Assembly (NCBI GenBank): GCA_017886765.1
Contig: JAGHJI010000067.1
Location: forward strand, 1-49,847
DNA from: Eubacterium sp.
Lineage (GTDB): Bacteria; Bacillota; Clostridia; Oscillospirales; Acutalibacteraceae
Reading direction: 5' to 3'
Length of the DNA stretch: 49,847 bases
This document shows, in pieces, positions 26,937 through 34,087 of this stretch; the first letter of the stretch is position 1, and the number at the start of each line of letters is the position of its first letter. The notes below the pieces were generated by a model. That model ran no database searches. It was given only the letters and a program-made list of their open reading frames with translations, and was not told where the DNA came from. Made by a program: the position numbers and the translations under genes.

Positions 26937-27179
26937 CAGACTTCGAGAAATCGAGGTGAATTTCGTTTTCTTGCGAGCGGGAGCTGTACGACGGTACTGC
27001 CCCCGAGTAAAAAAACGGAAAACGCCAAACAGCGGCAAGGATTCGATATCCTTACCGCTGTTTTTTTGTTAGATCCCTCCGTCAGAACGGGTCGGCGAGG
27101 ACACCGTCCCCTACAAAAGAAAATGCTATGCTGCACACATTTATTTTGGCGTGGTTCACCCGACTTTATCGACAGTCTG
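26937..27179 (-). repeat. 243-bp terminator-associated repeat, copy 2
   Basis: Same outer frame as the other copies, in minus orientation: CAGACTGTCGATAAAGT at 27179 inward, AGTCTG at 26937. The central palindromic module is replaced by a different one (GTAGGGGACGG, then GACGGAGGGATC, complement of about 27071-27112). The ACAGCGGTAAGGAT/ATCCTTGCCGCTGT hairpin is kept. It abuts the stem of the GH29 terminator, and the entire 21-bp stem-loop is present again beyond its far side. Confidence 0.85.
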
Positions 27180-27200
27180 AGAGGCTGTTTTACAGCCTCT
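27180..27200 (-). terminator. GH29 operon terminator stem, proximal copy
   Basis: An AGAGGCTGT/ACAGCCTCT stem of 9 bp, 4 bases after the fucosidase stop codon on the minus strand. Its downstream U-tract is missing because the 243-bp repeat starts immediately after it; the tract is found with the second copy at 26862-26882. On the plus strand TTTTATTATT follows, so it may still stop transcription from that side. Confidence 0.7.
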
Positions 27201-27204
27201 TTTA

Positions 27205-28668
27205 TTATTCCACTTCCACGCATATGCACATGGGAATGTTGTTATCATATTTTTTACCGGTATGGATTCTTAAATCTTTTTCGGACTGGGAATAGCCTAA
27301 ATCTTTCTCCTCGCCCAAAATATGAATACGCTTGATTTTGTATCTTATACCGCCTTCATTTGAGCGGCGCAGGCTTTTTATCTTCAGCGTTTCAGGCAGA
27401 TTTTCGCCCATAGGGAAAACATAGATTTTACCCGGACGGGCTGTAAAGCAAAAGTCCTTCTTCAAGAATTTCTTGTTTTCCTTAAAGGCTCCGTTCTTTG
27501 TTTTTCTGCCTTCAAAGGGGCAGACCTCAAAGGGCTGTGAGCCATATACCGCCTCGCCGTTTTTTTCAAACCATTTGCCGATTTCAAGCAGGACGTTTTT
27601 TTCTTCCTTGCATATCGTGCCGTCGGCTTTCGGACCTACGTTGAGCATATAGCAGCCGTTTTTGGCAAAGACCTCTATCATGTTTCTGAGTATCTCGGCA
27701 GGGGTTTTAAACTGATTTCCCTCTGTATATCCCCAGGAATTTTTGGCGATTGCCGTGTCATTCTGCCACAGCTCGCGCGCCACGCCGTCAATCTGACCTC
27801 GTTCCACATCAAAGATTCCGCAGCCGTCAAACAATGCGCCCCATTTATAAAATACGCAAACCTCTTTGCCCCATTCCATACCTCTGTTGTAGTAATAGGC
27901 GAGAAATTTTTTCAAATACGGGCGGAATTCATCCTTGTGTATCCACCAGTCAAAATAAACGCCCAGCGGTCTGTTTTTATCAATCATTTCACAGGCAGAA
28001 GCAAGCCATTCCCTGAGGTATTCCTCAGAGGCGAAGATCTCCTTGTCGGTTTTGTCAATATTTCCGCTTTCCGGCATAAAAGCGGGGCCGTACAAATCGG
28101 GATAAAGATTTTTTGCCACCTCGGAATCGGGATAATATTTTCTGGCGCCGTTAAAGAACCAGTAATGTTCAGCCCGGTGATTGCTCATCAGAAAGCCAAG
28201 ACCGGCCCGGTCGCATGCCTGATGAAGCTCCGCCATATAATCCCGTTTGTTCAGGTCCGCCATGTTCCACCTGTTCAGTTGGCTTTTATACATCTTGACG
28301 CCGTCGTGGTGCTCGCCTACGGGCATGATATACGCGGCGCCGCTTTTTTTGAAAATTTCCGCCCATTCGTCCGCGTTGAATTTCTGCGGCTTGAACAGAT
28401 CCACAAGCTGTCTGTACTCAAAATCCATACCATAGGTTTTGCTATGGTGGATATTGCTTTTTTGTCCTTTTATGTACATAAGGCGCGGATACCATTCCGA
28501 CTGCGTGGCGGGAACGGAATAAACGCCCCAGTGAATGAAGATTCCGAATCTTCCGGCTCTGTACCAGGAGGGAACCTTAAACTGTGAAAGGCTTTCCCAG
28601 TTGTCCTTGAATTTTCCCTGCTCGATTACCGTGTCGATTACTTTTAAATATTCGTCAACCTGATTCAT
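27205..28668 (-). CDS. Alpha-L-fucosidase, GH29
   Basis: 487 residues with no signal peptide, so an intracellular enzyme that would act on imported fucosylated oligosaccharides. The GH29 barrel shows FGIFIHWGVYSVPA (His46-Trp47), PVGEHHDGVKMY (119 on) and the nucleophile Asp240 in GVYFDWWIHKD, where many relatives have FDGG. GCYMLNVGPKADGTI closes the barrel. A C-terminal beta domain of about 110 residues follows. It is the last gene of an operon with dnaD, dnaC-like and DUF308, an unexpected set for a glycosidase; no sugar transporter is near. Confidence 0.93.
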   Translation of the reverse strand: MNQVDEYLKVIDTVIEQGKFKDNWESLSQFKVPSWYRAGRFGIFIHWGVYSVPATQSEWYPRLMYIKGQKSNIHHSKTYGMDFEYRQLVDLFKPQKFNADEWAEIFKKSGAAYIMPVGEHHDGVKMYKSQLNRWNMADLNKRDYMAELHQACDRAGLGFLMSNHRAEHYWFFNGARKYYPDSEVAKNLYPDLYGPAFMPESGNIDKTDKEIFASEEYLREWLASACEMIDKNRPLGVYFDWWIHKDEFRPYLKKFLAYYYNRGMEWGKEVCVFYKWGALFDGCGIFDVERGQIDGVARELWQNDTAIAKNSWGYTEGNQFKTPAEILRNMIEVFAKNGCYMLNVGPKADGTICKEEKNVLLEIGKWFEKNGEAVYGSQPFEVCPFEGRKTKNGAFKENKKFLKKDFCFTARPGKIYVFPMGENLPETLKIKSLRRSNEGGIRYKIKRIHILGEEKDLGYSQSEKDLRIHTGKKYDNNIPMCICVEVE

Positions 28669-28682
28669 ATCTGTTACCTCGA

Positions 28683-29267
28683 TTATTCGTCCGTATGCTC
28701 CTGCGCCTGTGCATCTATCTGCGGACTCAGATTATATTTCACGATTTTTCTGATCTGGATAAAGGAGATAAGGTCCATTACAGCATAAACGATAAGTCCT
28801 GCGCCAAGAAGCTGTGTGAGCACCATGACACTGTCAAAGGGGTTGATGATGACGATTAAGCCTAAAATGATCGTAACCGCTGACATGATGACGGAAACGA
28901 TCCAGCTTTTTAAATCGTTTCTTTTCGCGTCAATGGCGGAGATAAGATCCACAATTCCTTCCACCAGCACAAAGACGCCGAACAGAAAGATCACTGCGGA
29001 AACGATGCTCCTGTACCGTACGCACAGAATAATGCCGGCGATGACCGCGAGGGTGCCGAGAATTGCCAGAATGGTGGATTTGAATTTGGTAAAGTAGGAG
29101 ATCCATGCGCCAATGCCCAGCATAATCACGGTAACGCCGCAAAGAATACTGATAAACTGCACCGTCTCATCCGGGCGGACAAGAAGAACGATACCGATAA
29201 TGAATCCCGCGGCGATTGTAATGAGGGATAAATTTTTAATTTTTATAAGAAACTCTCTCATAGTCAA
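28683..29267 (-). CDS. DUF308 / HdeD-family membrane protein
   Basis: 194 residues, about six transmembrane helices in three pairs (for example LITIAAGFIIGIVLLVRPDE, VIMLGIGAWISYF, ILGTLAVIAGIILCV, VIFLFGVFVLVEGIVDLISA). The family includes HdeD of enteric bacteria, linked to acid resistance; its function in Firmicutes is not established. The C-terminal tail is hydrophilic. 9 bases behind the dnaC-like stop, 14 before the fucosidase. Confidence 0.88.
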   Translation of the reverse strand: MTMREFLIKIKNLSLITIAAGFIIGIVLLVRPDETVQFISILCGVTVIMLGIGAWISYFTKFKSTILAILGTLAVIAGIILCVRYRSIVSAVIFLFGVFVLVEGIVDLISAIDAKRNDLKSWIVSVIMSAVTIILGLIVIINPFDSVMVLTQLLGAGLIVYAVMDLISFIQIRKIVKYNLSPQIDAQAQEHTDE

Positions 29268-29276
29268 AACCCTTTT

Positions 29277-30248
29277 TTATTTCATATATCTTATATCATT
29301 CCCGACTAAAATCAGTTTATTATATTCGCCGGTTATTCTGGAGGTGATACGCTGGTCGTATTTTTCCTCCAGCTCTTCAGCAGTAAAGTTTGTTGAAATA
29401 ATGGTGGGCAGCTTTGCGCTGAGTCTGGAATTTATGATGTTGTAAAGACAGGCGACTGTATAAGCGCTTTTAAATTCCGTGCCCAGATCGTCAAGGATAA
29501 GAAGATCGCATCCCAGCACGGCTCTTTCATAATACCTGATGTCATCGTCCCTGCCGAAGTTTTCTTTTTGCAGATCGCTTAAAATGTTCTGCGCCGTGCC
29601 GTAAACCACACTGTAGCCCCTGTTGATTACAACATTGGCGATTGCCAGGGACAAGTGGGTCTTACCCAGTCCGGTACCGCCCATAAACATTACGTTTGGT
29701 GAAGCGGTGGTAAAGTTCGCGGCGTATTTGCGGCAACTATTTTTTATTTTTTCCGCTTTGTCTCTGGGGGAAATTCCGTTTTCCATTACCTGCTGCGGAT
29801 AATACTGTATATCAAAGGTGTCAAAGGTGCAGTCATCAATAGGCGCGATTTTTGCCAGGTCAGAGCGCTCAATATCTTTTAACAGTTCGTTGTGACATTT
29901 GCACCTGCGGCTGCCGATAAATCCCGTATCTTTGCATGCGGGACAGGTATACCGTATATCCAGGGCATCCTCACTGTAACCGTTTTTTTTGAGAATATTC
30001 TTTTTCTGCTCCTGTAATTCCAGGCTTTCCTGCATCAGTTTTTCCATATCAGCCTGCTTATCCGCGCTGTAAAGAAATACCTTTGAGATATTAAGTCCTA
30101 TCTGCGCCAGCTTTCTCTGTATTTCATTTATCTCCGGCAGTTTTTCACCTATTTCGTCAATACGCGCCTGCGCTTCAAGGTTCGCGCGTTCCCGTCTGCG
30201 TTCAAGCGCCTGGGCCGCGCGGCTGTAAACCTCCTGAGAATATGCCAT
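29277..30248 (-). CDS. DnaC/DnaI-like replicative helicase loader
   Basis: AAA+ ATPase, 323 residues. The N-terminal half is a coiled coil with a zinc site (YTCPACKDTGFIGSRRCKCH, near residue 100) that would contact the helicase. The C-terminal half has Walker A MFMGGTGLGKTHLSLAI, Walker B LLILDDLGTEF, sensor I IISTNFTAEEL and arginine finger region YDQRITSRI. It follows the DnaD-like gene by 12 bases, the same partnership as in Gram-positive primosomes. Confidence 0.95.
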   Translation of the reverse strand: MAYSQEVYSRAAQALERRRERANLEAQARIDEIGEKLPEINEIQRKLAQIGLNISKVFLYSADKQADMEKLMQESLELQEQKKNILKKNGYSEDALDIRYTCPACKDTGFIGSRRCKCHNELLKDIERSDLAKIAPIDDCTFDTFDIQYYPQQVMENGISPRDKAEKIKNSCRKYAANFTTASPNVMFMGGTGLGKTHLSLAIANVVINRGYSVVYGTAQNILSDLQKENFGRDDDIRYYERAVLGCDLLILDDLGTEFKSAYTVACLYNIINSRLSAKLPTIISTNFTAEELEEKYDQRITSRITGEYNKLILVGNDIRYMK

Positions 30249-30260
30249 TTGTGTTTCTCC

Positions 30261-31253
30261 TTATATTATATCGGTGTTGTTCATCGCGTCGTTCATAACT
30301 TTTTCCAGGTCATAGGACGGCTTGCTTTTCAGTTTACCCGATTTTTTATCCGCTTTGCTTTTTTCAAACGCTTCCTGCTCCGCCTTGACCTGAGCGGGGG
30401 AGGAGATGTCCTTTTTCTTCCACTGTTTTAAAATCTTGTTTATGTATGCCAGCGACGGTTCGGCGGTGTTTTCTTTCATAATATCGGATGCCATGGTGAT
30501 CATCGTAATGTCGAAATCCCTGAACCAGCCATCGACCATTTCGCGCTGTTTCGCAGTGGGTCTGCGATGGCGAATACCGGTGATCGCCACGATCTCGTTC
30601 CAGAGCCTGTCGCTTCGCGCAATGTCCTGGAGCTTTGCCTCGGCGTCCGTAATAGAATTTATACCCTCGTCCGCCCAGTTTTTCGCCATAGCGTTAACAT
30701 AGGATATGCCGATGGATTTGCCGCGCTCCTTTTCACTGCGGTAAAACGCAAGTATCATTAAAATAACTTCCACTTTCAGTCCGTAATACTGCACCATATT
30801 GACCAGCATTTCCTGCTCGGCATGGCTGATGGTTCTGCCCAGAACACGCTGGGCGTCGGAAAGGAGAAAGCGTATGTTTTCATCTTCTCTGGAAAACGCC
30901 GCGATATCCTTCGGACTGAGTCTTGGGGGCGCGAGCAGTTCACGGACGGGCTTAACTTCTTTTTCGGGCTTTTCCTGTTCCTTTGGCATTTGGGTATGGG
31001 ATTGTGTACCGTCCACGGCGATAACGCCCTCGCTTACCCAGAATTCAAGCAGACTGTCAATATCCGATTTTGTCTGCCCCAGCGCCTTTGCAACGGAAGC
31101 GGAGTCTGCCCTGCCGCCGTTTCGTAAAATATAAAGCAGCGCCTTAAGCTGATATTCGCTTGCCATTTTCAGATATTTGTCCGCCAGATCGTTGGGAACA
31201 TTAAAAATACCGTTTTTCCACACATCGCCGAAAGGCATAATACTGTAGTCCAC
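30261..31253 (-). CDS. DnaD-domain replication initiation protein
   Basis: 330 residues from a GTG start with AAGGAGCG 8 bases upstream. The N-terminal winged helix is at about 20-95. Two DnaD domains follow: one includes DAQRVLGRTISHAEQEMLVN, the other WFRDFDITMITMASDIMKEN with the LAYINKILKQW signature at its end. Duplicated DnaD domains are common in Clostridia. The protein remodels DNA at the origin and recruits the helicase loader encoded next to it. First gene of a four-gene operon. Confidence 0.94.
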   Translation of the reverse strand: MDYSIMPFGDVWKNGIFNVPNDLADKYLKMASEYQLKALLYILRNGGRADSASVAKALGQTKSDIDSLLEFWVSEGVIAVDGTQSHTQMPKEQEKPEKEVKPVRELLAPPRLSPKDIAAFSREDENIRFLLSDAQRVLGRTISHAEQEMLVNMVQYYGLKVEVILMILAFYRSEKERGKSIGISYVNAMAKNWADEGINSITDAEAKLQDIARSDRLWNEIVAITGIRHRRPTAKQREMVDGWFRDFDITMITMASDIMKENTAEPSLAYINKILKQWKKKDISSPAQVKAEQEAFEKSKADKKSGKLKSKPSYDLEKVMNDAMNNTDII

Positions 31254-31288
31254 TTAAAACGCTCCTTTCATCCCTTTTATCAGACTTC

Positions 31289-31317
31289 ATTTTAACAAAA
31301 ATAATCTTACTTGTAAA
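31289..31317 (-). promoter_or_regulatory. Sigma-A promoter for the dnaD operon
   Basis: TTTACA (31312-31317), 17 bases and TAAAAT (31289-31294) on the minus strand, 35 bases before the GTG start. It is back to back with the tRNA promoter, 33 bases away. Confidence 0.6.
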
Positions 31318-31350
31318 CACATAAATAAAAACGAATTTTATATAAATGAC

Positions 31351-31379
31351 TTGACAAAACCGCTTTGCGTATGTATAAT
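31351..31379 (+). promoter_or_regulatory. Consensus promoter of tRNA-Gly
   Basis: TTGACA (31351-31356), 17 bases, TATAAT (31374-31379): a perfect sigma-A promoter, 12 bases before the tRNA. Full consensus fits a stable RNA gene. Confidence 0.92.
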
Positions 31380-31391
31380 TACACTTGATTT

Positions 31392-31467
31392 GCGGATGTA
31401 GCTCACCCGGTAGAGCGCAACCTTGCCAAGGTTGAGGTAGCGAGTTCGAGCCTCGTCATCCGCTCCA
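31392..31467 (+). tRNA. tRNA-Gly (anticodon GCC)
   Basis: 76 bases including an encoded CCA. Acceptor GCGGATG pairs with CATCCGC; D arm GCTC/GAGC; anticodon arm CAACC-TTGCCAA-GGTTG with GCC at the centre; T arm GCGAG-TTCGAGC-CTCGT. Discriminator base is U, as in most bacterial tRNA-Gly. A single gene with its own promoter and terminator. Confidence 0.98.
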
Positions 31468-31475
31468 AAAAGCAG

Positions 31476-31507
31476 CTCACGGATTTTATACCCGTGAGTT
31501 TTTTATT
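31476..31507 (+). terminator. Terminator of tRNA-Gly
   Basis: CTCACGG and CCGTGAG form a 7-bp stem, followed directly by six Us, starting 8 bases after the tRNA. Confidence 0.88.
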
Positions 31508-31636
31508 TATAAGAAACTCTGATTTTGTTAATTATTCTTTATCCGCACTCATATGATTAACTGTAATAACAGTTGATAAGTTGAACCGTTTATGATAATA
31601 TATCACTGACCAGACGCTGTGAAAAGGGGTGAAGCC

Positions 31637-33226
31637 GTGAGGAAGTATAATTACTTTGACGACGAGCCTGAAGTGCTTGAGCCGAAAAAAAGTATAATAC
31701 GCAATATTGATTTTAGTTCGGTCGCGGACGATATCCGATCGTGGTTTTCACGGCTTGCCAGCGGTGAGCTCCTTGACGAGCTTAAAGCGCTTAGGGAAAT
31801 GCCTAATCTGAAAAGGGCGGCAATCAAGCTCTTTGCTTTTGTCATCTTTATCGTGTTCGTAATCCTTTTCATAATCATTTTTACATGGAACATTAACTCC
31901 CAGAATAATAAAAGCGAGCTTTTCTACGCTGACGCGGGAAAGGTCTGCACCGATTATATGGTGGAATACGGCCCCGTAAAAGCGGAAGCTATGGATGAGG
32001 ACACCTACGGAGAGGATATGGTGAGGCTTACCGGTCTGTGCTATGCCAGGCAGATGGATTTTGACAATGACGGCAGCGCGGAGCTTATGCTTGTGTACAG
32101 TAATAAAAATGTTTATACCCTTGAGGTATGGAGCTATGTGAAAAGGGAGTTTACCAAGGTCTACAGCCAAGAGGCAAACGCTACCCGGGACGCTGTTGAC
32201 GGCAGCTGGATAGGGCTTTATCACAAGGGCAATAAGTATTATATCTGTAAATCGGAGAAAACCGAGCCGGAGAAGGTTACCCTGTACGCCCTTAAAGGCA
32301 ATACCTTTAAAAAAGATTCCTCCTGTGATTATGATTACAAAAATAATATCTATTCCGTGGACGGAAAGATCAACGCACAGGATTTTGAAACGATAAAGTT
32401 TTCCGTGATAAAAAGTACCAGAGCGGAAAGCATCATGGATATCGTAACCGCCAACATAGACGGACTGTCCACCGTTTCCGTAGCGAATCTGGAAAGTCAG
32501 AAAACGCCGCAGGAGCTGAAGAACGACGCCTATTATGAAATCGTTGAAAAAAGGAACAAGACCTACGGTCAGGCTAAGGTGGAAACGGAAAACGGCAGTA
32601 CCTATATTGACGGCGTAGCGCTCGTAAGGCTGATTGATTTCAATGCCGACGGCAATGAGGAACTGTTTATCGTTTACAGAAAAATGGTGAAAAAGAGCGC
32701 CACAAACTATTATTCAGGGCAGAATATTATGATTGAGGAGCCCACATACTGTATGGAGGTCTATGATTGGAACGGTACTGTGGCGAAGAAAATATTCAGC
32801 AGGGACTCCGTCTCAAATCTGATGAGAAATAATGATACAAATTATGTTATGCTGCAGACAACGAAAAACGGCTTCGATATCTGTATAAATTCCTATAGCT
32901 ATCAGAGTGACTATACATATACGGCGTCTTCCAGAATTTACAGAATGAACGATGAAAAATTTGATTCTGTTTTCAGCGCTAGAGTGGAGTCGGAATACGG
33001 CTGGCGGCAGTATTATATTGATAATGAGTATACATATCAGTCCACCTTTGAGAATGAAGCGTATAAGGTGCCGATGTTCCTTGACGACAGCGCCTCCTAT
33101 GACGATGAGAAATATACGGTGATCTATCTTTCGTCAAACGGCGACGACAATTCATTCAATACGGCTGTTGACGATACGGTAAAAACGATTGAATCGCTGA
33201 ATAAAAATTACGTTGCTGAGGAATAA
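31637..33226 (+). CDS. Membrane protein with extracellular Ca-binding-like repeats, function unknown
   Basis: 529 residues from the GTG at 31637, which has AGGGGTG 5 bases upstream; the earlier in-frame GTG at 31619 lacks one. The first 65 residues are cytosolic, followed by one transmembrane helix (KLFAFVIFIVFVILFIIIFT). The large extracellular part contains two similar half-repeats, each starting with an EF-hand-like loop: DFDNDGSAELMLVYSNKN near residue 140 and DFNADGNEELFIVYRK near residue 335. Such loops occur in FG-GAP/VCBS-type proteins. I recognise no named family. A TTGATA-17-TAATAT promoter and the inverted repeat AACTG/CAGTT (31558-31574) lie upstream. It precedes a two-component pair but has its own terminator. 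Confidence 0.8.
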   Translation: MRKYNYFDDEPEVLEPKKSIIRNIDFSSVADDIRSWFSRLASGELLDELKALREMPNLKRAAIKLFAFVIFIVFVILFIIIFTWNINSQNNKSELFYADAGKVCTDYMVEYGPVKAEAMDEDTYGEDMVRLTGLCYARQMDFDNDGSAELMLVYSNKNVYTLEVWSYVKREFTKVYSQEANATRDAVDGSWIGLYHKGNKYYICKSEKTEPEKVTLYALKGNTFKKDSSCDYDYKNNIYSVDGKINAQDFETIKFSVIKSTRAESIMDIVTANIDGLSTVSVANLESQKTPQELKNDAYYEIVEKRNKTYGQAKVETENGSTYIDGVALVRLIDFNADGNEELFIVYRKMVKKSATNYYSGQNIMIEEPTYCMEVYDWNGTVAKKIFSRDSVSNLMRNNDTNYVMLQTTKNGFDICINSYSYQSDYTYTASSRIYRMNDEKFDSVFSARVESEYGWRQYYIDNEYTYQSTFENEAYKVPMFLDDSASYDDEKYTVIYLSSNGDDNSFNTAVDDTVKTIESLNKNYVAEE

Positions 33227-33264
33227 TCGCGCAGCAGGACAGATAAATGGATACAGACAGTTCG

Positions 33265-33290
33265 GGGCGGATTTTATTCCGCCCTTTATT
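33265..33290 (+). terminator. Terminator after the membrane protein gene
   Basis: GGGCGG and CCGCCC, 6-bp stem with an 8-base loop, followed by TTTATTTAT, 38 bases after the stop codon. Confidence 0.8.
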
Positions 33291-33308
33291 TATGATATTC
33301 TTTACTAC

Positions 33309-33346
33309 TTCTTAACTTTTTCTTAGACGTGTTTTTGAAATAAAAT
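33309..33346 (+). promoter_or_regulatory. Candidate response-regulator-controlled promoter
   Basis: TTCTTA occurs at 33309-33314 and again at 33320-33325, an 11-base period, i.e. one helical turn. TAAAAT (33341-33346) would be the -10 element; the second repeat covers the place of the -35. OmpR-type regulators commonly bind such direct repeats, so autoregulation is possible. A like motif occurs at 10108-10124. Confidence 0.4.
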
Positions 33347-33379
33347 GCTTTAATGTGTATATCGGAGAAAGGATTATTT

Positions 33380-34087
33380 ATGAATATGGATGAAAAAAAG
33401 AAAACGGTTCTTGTATGCGATGACGACGAAGCAATACTGGAATCCCTGCGTATCTATCTTGACAACGAGGGATACAATGTGCTGACGGCGTCAAACGGCG
33501 TTGAAGCGCTGGAGCAGATAAACGAGCAGGAGATCCACTGCGTGATACTGGATATTATGATGCCGCAGATGGACGGGCTTAAAACGACGCTGCAGATTCG
33601 TAAAAAATATAACTTTCCGATTATTCTGCTGTCCGCCAAAAGCGAGGATACGGATAAGATAACGGGACTGGGCTTCGGCGCCGATGATTATGTCACCAAG
33701 CCTTTTAATCCCCTGGAGCTTGTGGCTCGTGTAAAGTCCCAGATCAGGCGCTATGTCGTTCTCGGCAGTATGGAGATAAAGGAAAGCCAGCTTGTGACCG
33801 GCGGTATCATCCTGGATACGGATACAAAGAAGGTGACCGTGGACGGCGAGGAAGTCAGGCTCACACCCATTGAGTATAAGATACTGGAATACCTTATGCG
33901 CAATATGGGCAGGGTGCTGTCATCATCTCAGATCTATGAGGCGGTGTGGAACGAGCCGTCCTATACAAGTGAAAAAACCGTAACCGTTCATATCCGCAAT
34001 CTGCGTGAAAAGATTGAGATTAATCCTAAGGATCCGAAATACTTGAAGGTGGTGTATGGCCTTGGATACAAATGTGAAAAAGTTTAA
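33380..34087 (+). CDS. OmpR/PhoB-type response regulator
   Basis: 235 residues from the ATG at 33380 (GGAGAAAGG 7 bases before it). The receiver has VCDDDEA, the phospho-acceptor Asp in VILDIMMPQMDG and Lys in VTKPFNPLE. The C-terminal winged helix includes RLTPIEYKILEYLMRN and SEKTVTVHIRNLREKIEINP, ending VVYGLGYKCEKV. It overlaps the kinase gene by 32 bases. The pair is distinct from the VanRS-like pair at 10-12 kb, although the regulators are related. Confidence 0.96.
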   Translation: MNMDEKKKTVLVCDDDEAILESLRIYLDNEGYNVLTASNGVEALEQINEQEIHCVILDIMMPQMDGLKTTLQIRKKYNFPIILLSAKSEDTDKITGLGFGADDYVTKPFNPLELVARVKSQIRRYVVLGSMEIKESQLVTGGIILDTDTKKVTVDGEEVRLTPIEYKILEYLMRNMGRVLSSSQIYEAVWNEPSYTSEKTVTVHIRNLREKIEINPKDPKYLKVVYGLGYKCEKV

